DNA of 63,253 bases from Hyphomicrobiales bacterium (GTDB lineage Bacteria > Pseudomonadota > Alphaproteobacteria > Rhizobiales > Beijerinckiaceae), in assembly GCA_026400555.1 (NCBI GenBank), contig JAPLOW010000173.1, forward strand, positions 3,380-66,632, given 5' to 3'. Below are positions 24,505 through 34,175 of the stretch, piece after piece (positions within the stretch are counted from its first letter, which is position 1; every line of letters begins with the position of its first letter). Under the pieces are notes generated by a model. It made no database searches. It was not told where the DNA came from and was given only the letters and a program-made list of their open reading frames with translations. Both the position numbers and the translations under genes were made by a program.

Positions 24505-27500
24505 CTACTCGGCCGGCTGCGGCGCCGGCTCGACGACGACATTTTCCTCACGGTTTCGCCCCGAGATCAGCGAGTCGACCTTGTCGAGATAAAAGTACAC
24601 GACCGGGGTGATGTAGAGTGTCAGCACTTGGGACAAGATCAGCCCGCCGACCACTGCCACGCCCAGGGGCTGTCGCAGTTCAGCACCGGCGCCGCTGCCC
24701 AGAGCGATCGGCAAGATGGCAAAGATGGCGGCGAAGCTTGTCATGATGATGGGACGAAAGCGGACCAGCGCCGCCTCGCGGATCGCGGTCATGGCATCGA
24801 CATTCTCGCTGCGCCGTTTCTCGATCGCGAAGTCGACCATCATGATGGCGTTCTTCTTGACGATGCCGACCAGCATCAGAATACCGATAATGGCAATGAC
24901 CGACAGGTCCATCCCGAACCACTGCAGCGCGAGCAGGGCGCCGAGGCCGGCCGAGGGCAGGCCAGACAGGATCGTGATCGGGTGGATGTAGCTCTCGTAC
25001 AGGATGCCGAGCACGATATAGATCACAAGCACCGCGGCGAGGATCAGAAGTCCCTGACCCTTGAGCGCGTCCTGGAAGAGCTGGGCAGAGCCCGAGAAAT
25101 TCGAGGTCATTGAGGCGGCCATGCCGACCTCGCGTTCCGCCACGCGCACCGCATCGACCGCCTCGCCGATCGCCACGCCAGGCGCCGTGTTGAAGGAGAA
25201 GGTCACGGCGGGTTGTTGCGAGATGCGGTTCACGGCCAGGGGCCCGACGGAGGGCACGATCTTGGCCACCGCCTCCAGCGGCACGTTCTGGCCTCCGGCT
25301 GTCCGCAGCAGCAGGCGCGACAGAACGGCCGGATCAAGCTGGAACGCCTTGTCGGCCTCCATGATGACCTGGTAGTCGTTCGATGCTGTGAAGATCGTGG
25401 CGATCTGGCGCTGACCGAAAGCGTTATAGAGCGTTTGCCGGATCTGGTCCGACGTGATCCCGAGGCTAGCCGCACGGTCGCGGTCAAGCTCGACAGCGAT
25501 CTGGGGATTGCGCAGCTGCAGGTCCAGCGAGACATCGCGCAACTGCGGCAGCCGCGACAGGCGCTCCTGCAGCCGCGGCGCGAGGTTGAACAGCGCTTCA
25601 AGATCCGGACCCGAGATGGAATACTGATAGGCAGCCCTAGAGGCCCGGCCCGCATTGAGGTTGATGTTCTGCACCGGCTGGAACACAGCGGTCAGACCCG
25701 GGACCGAGGACGATGCGCGTCTCAGGCGACCGATGATTTCCTGGGCGCTGTCACGCTCCTTGCGTGGCTTCAATGCGATGAACAGGAAGCCTGTATTAAC
25801 CGAGTTGAACCCGCCGATGTTAACCGTCATGTAGTCGACGGCGGGATCGGCGCGGATGATTTCCGCCAACCGCTGCACACGGGCGGACATGGCCTCGAAC
25901 GACGTGTCGGGCGGGCCTTCGGTCGCGCCCCGCAACAAGCCGGTGTCCTCGACCGGGAAGAAGCCCTTGGGAATGTCGATGTAAAGCTGCACGCTGACAT
26001 AGACCGTTGCCAGGGTGAGCGCGAGCACCAGCAGGCGCAGCTTGAGCACGATATCGAGCGACCAGCGGTAGGCGGCGAGGACAGCGTCAAACACCGGATC
26101 AACGATCCTGTCCATCAGCGTCTTCTTCCCGTGCTCGCCATGGTCCCCGCGCAGGAGCCGGGCGCACATCATCGGCGTCAGCGTCAGCGAGACGAAGCCG
26201 GAGACCAGGATCGCCGCCGAGATGGTCCCGGCGAACTCGCGGAAGACACGGCCGACCACCCCGCCCATCAGGAAAACCGGGATGAACACGGCCACCAGCG
26301 ACAGGGTGATGGAGACAACGGTGAAGGCAATCTCGCGCGAGCCGACCAGCGCGGCCTCGAAGGGCTTCTTGCCCATTTCGATGTGGCGGACGATATTTTC
26401 GAGCACCACGATCGCGTCATCGACCACCAGCCCGACGGCGAGGGTGAGAGCCAGCAGCGAAATGTTGTCGAGCGAATAGCCGAACGCGTACATCGCCGCG
26501 AAGGTGCCCATCAGCGAGATCGGCAGCGTGATCGTGGGGATCAGCGTCGCCGTCAGCCGCTTCAGGAACACGAAGATCACGACAATCACGCACAGTGTCG
26601 CGAGAACCAGCTTCTCCAGAACCTTGTCGACCGATTCCTTGATCGGCTGGGCGCGGTCATTCAGGACAGCGAGGTCGATCGAGGCCGGCAACTGGTCGCG
26701 GTAGCTCGGCAGGCGGTTGCGGATCTGTTGCACGACATCGACGGTGTTCGCGTCGGACTGGCGGAACACGGCGAGGATGATCGACCGCTGACCATTGTAC
26801 CAGCTGGCCGTCTGGTTGTTCTCGACCGAGTCGGCGACGGAGGCCACATCTTCGAGCTTGATCGGAATGCCGTTGCGCTGGGCGATGATCAGGCCGCCAT
26901 ATTCGGAGGCCTTTTCCAGCTGCCCCGTGGCGCCGAGCGTAAGACGCTGACGTTCGCCGGAAATTGTGCCAACGGGCGAATTGGAGTTGGCGGCCTGCAC
27001 TGCGGTGCGGACCTCGTTGAGCGTCAGGCCGCGCGCCGAAACCGCGTCTGGATTGACAAAAATGCGGACGGCATACTTCTGCGCGCCAAAGACGTTAACC
27101 TGAGCTACGCCGGTAATCTGCGAAATCTGCTGTTGCAGGATGGTTTCTGCGTACTCATTCAGGCTGGACAGCGGTTGCGTGCCCGATGTCAGCACGAGGA
27201 ACACCACCGGCTGGTCAGCCGGGTTGGCCTTTCTGAAGGATGGAGGGGCCGGAAGGTCCTGCGGCAAGCGGCGCGCGGCGGCGCTGAGGGCGGCCTGAAC
27301 ATCCAGTGCGGCGCCGTCGATGTTGCGGTCGAGATCGAACTGGAGCGTGATCGAGGTCGACCCCTGCTGCGACACCGAAGACATTGAGGCGATGCCCGCG
27401 ATCGAGGCCATCTCGCGCTCAAGCGGCGCTGCAACCGAGGTGGCCATCGTTTCCGGGCTCGCGCCGGGAAGGCGCACGTTCACATTGATCGTCGGAAAAT

Positions 27501-27621
27501 CGACCCGGGGCAGGGCTGCCACCGGCAATTGCCGGAACGCGAAGAAGCCGAACACCACAAATGACAGCATCATCAGCGTGGTCATCACGGGCCGGCGGAT
27601 GCAAAGTTCAGGAAGCGACAT
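24505..27621 (-). CDS. RND multidrug efflux permease (MdtB/MdtC/AcrB-like)
   Basis: This 1038-residue inner-membrane pump exports drugs or other amphiphiles with proton energy. It has the RND layout: first span after the LCIRRPVMTTLMML start, two large periplasmic loops and spans 2-6 and 8-12. The proton-relay Asp pair is in GLVVDDAIVVLENIVRH (span 4). PVAALPRVDFPTINV and DLDRNIDGAALDVQAA place it near MdtB/MdtC and other HAE1 pumps. ATG 27621 gives the canonical MSLPELCIRRPV start. It follows its adaptor gene by 66 bases; no outer-membrane channel gene is present. Confidence 0.93.
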   Translation of the reverse strand: MSLPELCIRRPVMTTLMMLSFVVFGFFAFRQLPVAALPRVDFPTINVNVRLPGASPETMATSVAAPLEREMASIAGIASMSSVSQQGSTSITLQFDLDRNIDGAALDVQAALSAAARRLPQDLPAPPSFRKANPADQPVVFLVLTSGTQPLSSLNEYAETILQQQISQITGVAQVNVFGAQKYAVRIFVNPDAVSARGLTLNEVRTAVQAANSNSPVGTISGERQRLTLGATGQLEKASEYGGLIIAQRNGIPIKLEDVASVADSVENNQTASWYNGQRSIILAVFRQSDANTVDVVQQIRNRLPSYRDQLPASIDLAVLNDRAQPIKESVDKVLEKLVLATLCVIVVIFVFLKRLTATLIPTITLPISLMGTFAAMYAFGYSLDNISLLALTLAVGLVVDDAIVVLENIVRHIEMGKKPFEAALVGSREIAFTVVSITLSLVAVFIPVFLMGGVVGRVFREFAGTISAAILVSGFVSLTLTPMMCARLLRGDHGEHGKKTLMDRIVDPVFDAVLAAYRWSLDIVLKLRLLVLALTLATVYVSVQLYIDIPKGFFPVEDTGLLRGATEGPPDTSFEAMSARVQRLAEIIRADPAVDYMTVNIGGFNSVNTGFLFIALKPRKERDSAQEIIGRLRRASSSVPGLTAVFQPVQNINLNAGRASRAAYQYSISGPDLEALFNLAPRLQERLSRLPQLRDVSLDLQLRNPQIAVELDRDRAASLGITSDQIRQTLYNAFGQRQIATIFTASNDYQVIMEADKAFQLDPAVLSRLLLRTAGGQNVPLEAVAKIVPSVGPLAVNRISQQPAVTFSFNTAPGVAIGEAVDAVRVAEREVGMAASMTSNFSGSAQLFQDALKGQGLLILAAVLVIYIVLGILYESYIHPITILSGLPSAGLGALLALQWFGMDLSVIAIIGILMLVGIVKKNAIMMVDFAIEKRRSENVDAMTAIREAALVRFRPIIMTSFAAIFAILPIALGSGAGAELRQPLGVAVVGGLILSQVLTLYITPVVYFYLDKVDSLISGRNREENVVVEPAPQPAE

Positions 27622-27687
27622 GGTTCCGTTCCTCTCGGCCACGAAGGGCCACGATTTCAAGCATCACATTCAATCGGACGGGGCGCA

Positions 27688-28980
27688 TCAGCCCTGCGTC
27701 GGCCGCTGCTGCTGCGCCGATGGCGCCCCCTGCGGCCGCTGTCCTCCGGGCTGACGCACAACGACGCGTGCGCCGTTGGTCAGCAGAAGCTGGCCGTCCG
27801 TGACGACCGTCTCGCCGCCGGACAGGCCGCTGGTGAGGACGACCTCACTGTCCATCGTCCGGTTGACCACAACGGGGCGCACGCGGGCCACATCGCCCTC
27901 CAGCACGAACACAAAGGTGCCGCTCTGGCTGGTCTGCACCGCTTCACGGGGCACCACCAGCGCGTCCTGTTCGGTCCTCAGGATGAGCCTGACGCTGCAC
28001 AACGCGCCTGGCCAGAGCAACTCGTCCGCATTGGTGAAGACCGCTCGGGCTGAAATGGTCCCGGTCGTTCCGTCCACCTGGTTTTCGACGAAGGCCACCC
28101 GCCCGGTCGCCGACTTTGGCAGTCCCTGCGGCGTTGCGATCACGGACGAGCTCTGGTCGCCGATCGAGCTCTTGAGATCGATCAGATAGCGCTGCGGCAC
28201 CGAAAAGGCGACGTAAATCGGGCTGGTCTGGTTGATCAGGGCCAGAACGGGCGAGCTGTCCCCGGTCTTGGCGATGTTGCCGGTCTTGAGGCCCGCAGGT
28301 CCGACACGCCCCGAGATCGGCGCGGCAACCGTGTAGTAGCTGAGCTGGACCTTGAGGTTATCGACGTTCGCCTCGCTGGCGCGAACAATCGCGCGCTGCG
28401 TCTCGGCGGCTGCCCTGGCCTGATCGAGACGCTGCTCGGACGCGAAGTCCCGCTTGGCCAGTTCCTGGGCGCGCTTGAAGTCCGCGTCGGCCGACACCGA
28501 CTGTGCCCGGTCGCGCGCCAGGTTCGCTTCGGCTTGCCGAATCTGCGCCTCGATCTGGCGCGAATCCAGCCTGAAAAGGACGTCGCCGCTCTTCACGGAC
28601 GAGCCATCCTCGAACGGGACTTCGAGGATCTGGCTTTCGACGCGGGCGCGGACGCTCACCGTCGCCATGGTCTGAACCGTGCCGAGCGCATCGAGACGGA
28701 CAGCCATTGGCTTGCGTTCCGCCTTGCCGGTCGTGACCGGAACCGGCGGCCGGGCCGGCGGCCCGGCGGAGGCCGTTTGCGGGCCGGATGCCGGGCGCGT
28801 CTCGCCGGGCTTGGCAGCTGGTTTGAGGAAGGGAAGCTGCGCAAGCAGCGGGGCGGTGTAAGGCGTCGCCAGCGAAAGCGGATAGGGAGCTGGCTGCCCC
28901 GTGTAGTGGTAATATCCCACCGCGCCGGCGCCAGCCACGACCACTGCGGCGACACCGCGCAAAATCCCCGAAAGTGCCAT
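27688..28980 (-). CDS. RND efflux periplasmic adaptor (membrane fusion protein)
   Basis: The 430-residue adaptor bridges the RND pump and an outer-membrane channel. It has an N-terminal anchor (about 6-22), a Pro-rich linker, the lipoyl half-motif (VRARVESQILEVPFEDGSSV and YYTVAAPISGRVG), a coiled-coil hairpin between them and beta-barrel and membrane-proximal domains. ATG 28980 is chosen so that the anchor is N-terminal (MALSGILRGVAAVVVAG). It is upstream of the pump gene in the same operon. The C-terminal tail is Gln/Pro-rich and likely disordered. Confidence 0.92.
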   Translation of the reverse strand: MALSGILRGVAAVVVAGAGAVGYYHYTGQPAPYPLSLATPYTAPLLAQLPFLKPAAKPGETRPASGPQTASAGPPARPPVPVTTGKAERKPMAVRLDALGTVQTMATVSVRARVESQILEVPFEDGSSVKSGDVLFRLDSRQIEAQIRQAEANLARDRAQSVSADADFKRAQELAKRDFASEQRLDQARAAAETQRAIVRASEANVDNLKVQLSYYTVAAPISGRVGPAGLKTGNIAKTGDSSPVLALINQTSPIYVAFSVPQRYLIDLKSSIGDQSSSVIATPQGLPKSATGRVAFVENQVDGTTGTISARAVFTNADELLWPGALCSVRLILRTEQDALVVPREAVQTSQSGTFVFVLEGDVARVRPVVVNRTMDSEVVLTSGLSGGETVVTDGQLLLTNGARVVVRQPGGQRPQGAPSAQQQRPTQG

Positions 28981-29143
28981 GAACAAGCCTTCTTGAACCA
29001 CCGGGATCCATGCCCGACAGGACATGCGTCCGCACGTTAAACTCTCATCACAAGCCGCCCGGTTGTGCTAGAGCCCTGCGGGTCCGAAAGCAACTGTCAT
29101 GCCCAAATGCGGTTCACACGAATATGTGAGGCCCTTTTCGCTC

Positions 29144-29635
29144 TCAGGCCGGGTGCTTCTCCATCAATTCGAAGACCAGCGCGGCGATCCAGCCATAGAT
29201 CATGTGGCCGATCAGGCTCATCAGCGACAGCAGCGGCACGTCGCGAAGAAGGAAGAACTGGCCAGCCAGCGGCGCCATCACACCGAGCGCGATGAAGTAG
29301 GTGGCCACACCCCAGATCCAGCCGTCCGCGGGCATGCCGAAACTCTTGATCATGCGCGTCACGCCCCAGTAGCCGATCGGGTAGAACAGGAAGCCGGTGA
29401 CGTAGTGGATGGCGTGGGCCAGAACATTGGAGATTGTCAGGCCGAACAGGTTGAAGAACAGGGACTTCACCAGTTCAGGCGGCTGGAGCGGAAACCCCGC
29501 CACCATGGCGGTCGGCACCGCTGAAAAGGCCTCCCAGAAACCAAGGCCAGCGCAGCCGCCGATGAACAGATGCCACACTGTGGTGGCTGAAGGCAGGGTA
29601 AAGGCGCGCGTTTCTGTCATGGGTGCGGTGGTCAT
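29144..29635 (-). CDS. Uncharacterised four-span membrane protein
   Basis: A 163-residue protein with about four hydrophobic helices (LFIGGCAGLGFWEAFSAVP; FFNLFGLTISNVLAHAIHYV; WGVATYFIALGVMAPLAGQF; LLSLMSLIGHMIYGWIAALV). Conserved-looking His, Gly and Trp residues in HYVTGFLFYPIGYWG and GHMIYGW suggest a known family, but I do not recognise it. It lies 45 bases downstream of the TTC38-like gene on the same strand and may be co-transcribed with it. Confidence 0.7.
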   Translation of the reverse strand: MTTAPMTETRAFTLPSATTVWHLFIGGCAGLGFWEAFSAVPTAMVAGFPLQPPELVKSLFFNLFGLTISNVLAHAIHYVTGFLFYPIGYWGVTRMIKSFGMPADGWIWGVATYFIALGVMAPLAGQFFLLRDVPLLSLMSLIGHMIYGWIAALVFELMEKHPA

Positions 29636-29679
29636 GGTGCTCTCGTCTGGTTGGATTGGTAAGGGTGAGTTGATGGTCG

Positions 29680-31077
29680 TCAGTGCATCGCGGCGGATGG
29701 CGCGAGGGCGATCAGGGCCGCGGCGAGACGCGTCGCGCTCCGCGGACGGCTGCTCTCAATCTGCGCGAGGCGCTGGGCCGCAAAGCGGTTATGGCCGTTC
29801 CGGGACCTCAGCCGGTCCTGCAGCAGTCCCTGGGCCAGGTCGTGGTCGCCACTGCGGACGGCACTCTCGATGAGCATCTGTTCGAACAGGTCTCGCTGCG
29901 CGTGGCTGCCGCCAAGCTGTTTCATGTGAGGGCGGGCTTTGAGCAGAAGGCGTGCGGCCTCTCTGAACCGCCGCTCGTGGAAGGCGCCGAGGGCTGCTCC
30001 GACAAGCGCGCCGACCGAGCGCGCGGTACGGCCGTCGGGGCTGCTGGCCGGGTCTGACGCCAGCCCGCGGAACAGCCCGTCTGCATCCCGTTCACGGCCG
30101 GCCCCGAGCAGCGCCAGCGCATAGTGCAGGTCAGCGAACACGAGGCACCGGTCCTCGATGCGGCGGGAAGCGAGATCGGCGAGTTCATCCCAGCGGGCTC
30201 CGACCGCGACCCCCGCAAGCTGGAGCCGTTGAAGCAGCGAAGCGGCATTGGCGATGTCACGGTAGTCGTCGGTTTTGTTGGCGCGGATGCTGTGGTCATA
30301 CAGGTCGAGCGCGGCCCCATGCTGGCCAAGCTCAAGGCAGAACAGCGCCTCATGCCAGGACAGGTGAAAGCCGAAGTTGTTGCAGTGGACCCAGTTCGAA
30401 CGCCCCTGCGCCAGCCAGCGTGCGCCCTCGGCGGCGCGGCCCGTCATTTCGAAGACATGCGCCACCGAATGCCGCGCCCAGGCATCCTGCGGCATCCGGT
30501 CGATGGCGGCGAGTCCGAGGGATTCAGCAAGCCCGTAATCGCCGTTCTCCTCATGGGCGAAGGCGAGGCAGCCCATGAGGTAGCCGCTGTGCAGCCGGTC
30601 GGTCCCATACAGCTGCAGATGTTTACGTGCCGAGGCCAGCATGCCCTTGCTGTCGCCCGACATGAAGAGGATGGCGTGAACCAGCTTGGCGGCCAGGACG
30701 TCTCCGTTGTCGAGGCTGATGGCCCGCTCAAGTTCAAGGGCGGCAAGGTCGGGGCGGCGATCCAGCCATAGCGACAGTGCGGCGGTGTAGCAACGCTCGC
30801 GCGGCGTGACCGGCGTGGCCATATCAGGGGTGCGCGCGGTGGCCAGAGCCGCCATGGCGTCGGCGGTCAGTTCGCGGCGTGCCAGCGTCAGCATCATCAA
30901 GCCCTTGGCTGCATGGCCCAGCGCGAAGGATGGGTCGGCGGCGAGCGCCTTGCCGAGGCAGACCGGAGCGGCGGCGCCATGGGCCAGCACATGCCCGATC
31001 GTCTCGTTCCAGTGGCCGAGCGCCACGGGCGAGGCGATGGTCGTTTCAGCGCCGCTGGCATCATGCAGAATGGTCAT
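29680..31077 (-). CDS. TTC38-like tetratricopeptide repeat protein
   Basis: The 465-residue protein is made of helix-turn-helix TPR-like repeats, e.g. FALGHAAKGLMML, YLMGCLAFAHEENGDYGLAE and ARHSVAHVFEMTGRAAEGAR. The motif WVHCNNFGFHLSWHEALFCLELG is typical of the TTC38 family, conserved from bacteria to animals but of unknown biochemical role. ATG 31077 follows a GGGGAGA ribosome site. It probably forms a unit with the small membrane protein gene downstream. Confidence 0.8.
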   Translation of the reverse strand: MTILHDASGAETTIASPVALGHWNETIGHVLAHGAAAPVCLGKALAADPSFALGHAAKGLMMLTLARRELTADAMAALATARTPDMATPVTPRERCYTAALSLWLDRRPDLAALELERAISLDNGDVLAAKLVHAILFMSGDSKGMLASARKHLQLYGTDRLHSGYLMGCLAFAHEENGDYGLAESLGLAAIDRMPQDAWARHSVAHVFEMTGRAAEGARWLAQGRSNWVHCNNFGFHLSWHEALFCLELGQHGAALDLYDHSIRANKTDDYRDIANAASLLQRLQLAGVAVGARWDELADLASRRIEDRCLVFADLHYALALLGAGRERDADGLFRGLASDPASSPDGRTARSVGALVGAALGAFHERRFREAARLLLKARPHMKQLGGSHAQRDLFEQMLIESAVRSGDHDLAQGLLQDRLRSRNGHNRFAAQRLAQIESSRPRSATRLAAALIALAPSAAMH

Positions 31078-31159
31078 CGCGGTTCTCCCCAAGCGGCGCG
31101 TTTGCGTCGTCTCATGAGGGAGTTCGACTGCGGCCTACGCCGCGTTACGGTCCGTCTGA

Positions 31160-32344
31160 TCACTGATCCGTGATCTGTTTGCCGCTGACCTTGGCCCAAG
31201 GCGCCGACTTGAACCAGCCGATGGCATGTGCGCCGGCAATGATCAGCGCCAATCCTGCGAGATTGACCACGGCCGTCGGCAGCGCCTCGCGTCCGGATAT
31301 GTCGAGTGCGACCCCGGCGAGGCGCGCAAAGACCAGGCTGAGCAGGAAGGACGCCAGCGATTGCTGACCAACCTTCACGATGTGGCGGCCGAGACCTGCA
31401 TCGAGCCGCGGCTTGAAGGCCGCCACAAGGCTGAGCACCACATAGGCGACGGCGAGAAAGTGCACGAGGCGCAGTATGTGCATGTCGGTCTTTTCATTGC
31501 CGAACAGGACGGCATCGTGAAGCCGCGCCAGAACCGGAAAGGCGTTCTGGAAACCCCAGAATGAGAGCGGGATCACTGCTGCGACGAACACCGCGCAGAC
31601 GATCACAAGCGGCTTCTGGCCGAACTCCGGCGGCGTCAGCCACTTCATGCCGATCGCGAAACCGGCGAAGAACACGAGTTGCCAGCCAAACGGGTTGAAG
31701 AACCAGCCAAAACCGGTCCACGGGTTGCCGGTGAGGTTGAAGCCCAGGAGCCAGACAGACAGATACATGAGCAGCGACAGGACGAAGGGCAGAGACGCGT
31801 GCAGGCGCCTGAGCGCCATCATCACCGGGATCAGCCCGAGAATGATGAGATACATCGGCAGGATGTCGAGATAGCCGGGCAGCCAGCACAGGGTGACCAA
31901 TCCGAGGACCGCAGTTCCGGGGTCACGCGCGATCGGTTCGATGTGCTCCTGATAATAGGCGTCGCCCCAGCCGAGCCGCTGCACCAGCACGGCCAGCGCC
32001 GCCAGCGCCACGAACAGGCCGATATGGGCCCAGTAGACCTGCCAGACGCGCTGGGCGATCCGGGCCGTGCCCAGAAACCAGCCACGCCTGACGAAAATGC
32101 CGCCAAAGGCGAAGGCACTGGCCAGCCCTGAGCAGAAGACAAATAGTTCGGTGGCCGATGAGAAACCGAAGCGTGCAGGGATCCAGTTGTTCCACGGGTT
32201 GCCCGGCGCATGGGCGAGGAAGATGATCAGCATGCCGAGCCCGCGGAAGAAATCGAGGCGCTGGTCGCGCGGCGGCTTCGCGGAAGGCTGTCTGGCCGCC
32301 ATAGCGCCAGGAGCAGCGGCGCCGGGCGCAACCTCCGTCAGCAT
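31160..32344 (-). CDS. OpgC family membrane protein (periplasmic glucan modification)
   Basis: A 394-residue polytopic protein (about ten spans) with the OpgC pattern RLDFFRGLGMLIIFLAHAPG at the start, then FGFSSATELFVFCSGLASAF. Characterised OpgC proteins add succinyl groups to osmoregulated periplasmic glucans; related acyltransferase-3-like proteins modify other glycans. Its ATG overlaps the stop of the ThDP enzyme gene by one base, so the two are coupled. No opgG/opgH is nearby, so the acceptor is uncertain. Confidence 0.85.
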   Translation of the reverse strand: MLTEVAPGAAAPGAMAARQPSAKPPRDQRLDFFRGLGMLIIFLAHAPGNPWNNWIPARFGFSSATELFVFCSGLASAFAFGGIFVRRGWFLGTARIAQRVWQVYWAHIGLFVALAALAVLVQRLGWGDAYYQEHIEPIARDPGTAVLGLVTLCWLPGYLDILPMYLIILGLIPVMMALRRLHASLPFVLSLLMYLSVWLLGFNLTGNPWTGFGWFFNPFGWQLVFFAGFAIGMKWLTPPEFGQKPLVIVCAVFVAAVIPLSFWGFQNAFPVLARLHDAVLFGNEKTDMHILRLVHFLAVAYVVLSLVAAFKPRLDAGLGRHIVKVGQQSLASFLLSLVFARLAGVALDISGREALPTAVVNLAGLALIIAGAHAIGWFKSAPWAKVSGKQITDQ

Positions 32345-33960
32345 CAGAATGCGCCTTCATAGGCGCGGTCACCGATCCGTGCCGCGATCAGCGTGAAACC
32401 GTCGCGGGCAAAGGCCGCGTGGGTTTCCCGCGCGAGTTCATCTGTTGAGGACACCGTGACACCGTGTCCCCCGAGCGCCCCCGCGACGGCGGCGAAGTCA
32501 GTGGCGCCAAAGTCGACCGCTATGCGCGGCAATTGCATCTGCCGCTGCTTCAGCTCGATCAGGGCCAACGCAGAGTCGACCAGACAGATGATCACGACAG
32601 GCAATTGGTGGTCGCGCAGGGTGGCGATTTCGCCAAGGACCATCTCGAGCCCGGCATCCCCCACGAAGCACAGCGTGTGACGACGCGTGGCGAAGGCGTG
32701 GCCGGCGGCGAGGGGCAGCGCGCCGCCCATGGTGCAGAATCCCGAGGACTGGATCAGTCCGAGCGGCGCTTCGCACGGCCACATCTGGCTCAGCAGGATG
32801 CGGTGCGCGCCGGAATCCGCGCTGGCGACAGTGCCAATCGGGGAACACTCCCGCACGGTTGCGAAGACCTGATGCGGTCCCCAGCCGCCGTGGTTCGGCG
32901 CCGCGAACGCCGCCTTCAGCGACTGGCGCATGGCCGCCAGTTCACCGCTGGGCCAGGTCGCGCCCACTGGCGGGAGGGCTGCCGTCAGCTCGCGCAGCGC
33001 CACAGCGACATCGCCCTCAAAGGTGAGGCTCGCGCCGTGCATGCCATGCGGCAGTGCTTCCGCGACGAGATCGATCACCGGTTTGCCGGCAGGCCACGGG
33101 TTGCGCCAGCTTTGCCGCATCTCGATCGGGTCATACCCCGCCAGGATGATCAGGTCGGACCATTCAATCAGCGGCTTGACGATGGCGTCGGCCTTTGGCG
33201 ACAGCCCGATGGCGCCAAGATGAAGGGGGTGGTCTGGCGGCAGGACGCCCTTGGCCTTATAGGTCGTCAGCACTGGCGCGCCGATCCGTTCGGCGAATGC
33301 AGTCAACGCCTCACTTCCGGCAGTGTTCGCCACATCGAGTCCGGCGATGATCAGGGGCTGGCGGGAGCGTGCGGCGAGGTCCAGCGCTGGCCCCAGATCT
33401 GCGGGGCGCCCGGGCTCCGGCGTGCGGCTCACGAGCAGCGGCCGGTCCGGCTGCCGCGCTTCCGCGACCATGATCGGCAGATCGACATGGACCGGCCCCG
33501 GCCGGCCCTTCAGTGCGATGGCGAGGGCCTTGTCCGTCACGATGTCCTCGGTACCGGACTGCGCCCGAAATCTAGCCTTGGTGATCGGGCGCATCAGCGC
33601 GCCATGGTCGATCACCTGATGCGTATAGCTCTCGGCCAGCGCCGCATCGACACAGCCGCTGATGACGATCATCGGAACCCGGTCCTGGTGGGCGTTGGCG
33701 ATCACGTTCACGGCGTTGGTCAGCCCCGGTCCGATGGTCGTGACCAGAAGGGCAGGAGCGCCCGTGGCATGCCAGACGCCTTCCGCCATGAAGCCGGCGG
33801 CCGTCTCGTGCCGTGTCAGCACGAACCGGATGCCGGCGCGGTCGAGGGCCGCCACCAGCGCCAGAACTTCGCCGCCCGGCATGCCGAAGGCGAGACGGAT
33901 TCCGGCCTTGGCAAGGCGGCGGGCGACCAGGTCGGCGCCGGTGATCGTGTCGGGGCTCAT
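32344..33960 (-). CDS. Thiamine-diphosphate-dependent enzyme (acetolactate synthase-like)
   Basis: The 538-residue protein has the three domains of the ThDP decarboxylase/acetolactate synthase superfamily. The cofactor-activating Glu52 is in LTRHETAAGFMAEG, and the ThDP/Mg site begins GDAGLEMVLGEIATL. The usual Asn pair after it is replaced (CLVDSALAL), so it is a divergent member. Acetolactate synthase, 2-oxoacid decarboxylase or a guanidino-oxopentanoate-type decarboxylase are all possible. ATG 33960 begins the PYR domain; translation is coupled to the OpgC gene. No small regulatory subunit (ilvH) is present, which argues against branched-chain synthesis. Confidence 0.75.
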   Translation of the reverse strand: MSPDTITGADLVARRLAKAGIRLAFGMPGGEVLALVAALDRAGIRFVLTRHETAAGFMAEGVWHATGAPALLVTTIGPGLTNAVNVIANAHQDRVPMIVISGCVDAALAESYTHQVIDHGALMRPITKARFRAQSGTEDIVTDKALAIALKGRPGPVHVDLPIMVAEARQPDRPLLVSRTPEPGRPADLGPALDLAARSRQPLIIAGLDVANTAGSEALTAFAERIGAPVLTTYKAKGVLPPDHPLHLGAIGLSPKADAIVKPLIEWSDLIILAGYDPIEMRQSWRNPWPAGKPVIDLVAEALPHGMHGASLTFEGDVAVALRELTAALPPVGATWPSGELAAMRQSLKAAFAAPNHGGWGPHQVFATVRECSPIGTVASADSGAHRILLSQMWPCEAPLGLIQSSGFCTMGGALPLAAGHAFATRRHTLCFVGDAGLEMVLGEIATLRDHQLPVVIICLVDSALALIELKQRQMQLPRIAVDFGATDFAAVAGALGGHGVTVSSTDELARETHAAFARDGFTLIAARIGDRAYEGAF

Positions 33961-34175
33961 GCGAAGGGTCCTGCAGGCGATTGTCGTGAAGGGCTGCCGC
34001 CCGCATGGTGGACGGCTCGGGAACACAGTGCAACTTCGCGGCAGGCCCTTGCTTTGTTACGCGGCCCCGGCGCACGGATGTTCACCTTGACGTCCGGGGA
34101 TGAACGTGGTTGCTCCCGGCCCGGCTCTGCGGGTGGTCTGCGGCGTCGGCTCACGAACTCCAGAGCACCTGCCCG

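Noticed and set aside
24505-27387. Long plus-strand reading frame of 724 codons opposite the RND permease gene
   Set aside because: It is an antisense shadow of a high-GC gene with His/Arg/Asp-rich composition and no domain; the RND gene on the minus strand is unambiguous.
32344-33960. Biosynthetic acetolactate synthase (ilvB)
   Set aside because: No ilvH is adjacent, the ThDP motif lacks the usual Asn pair, and the operon partner is OpgC.
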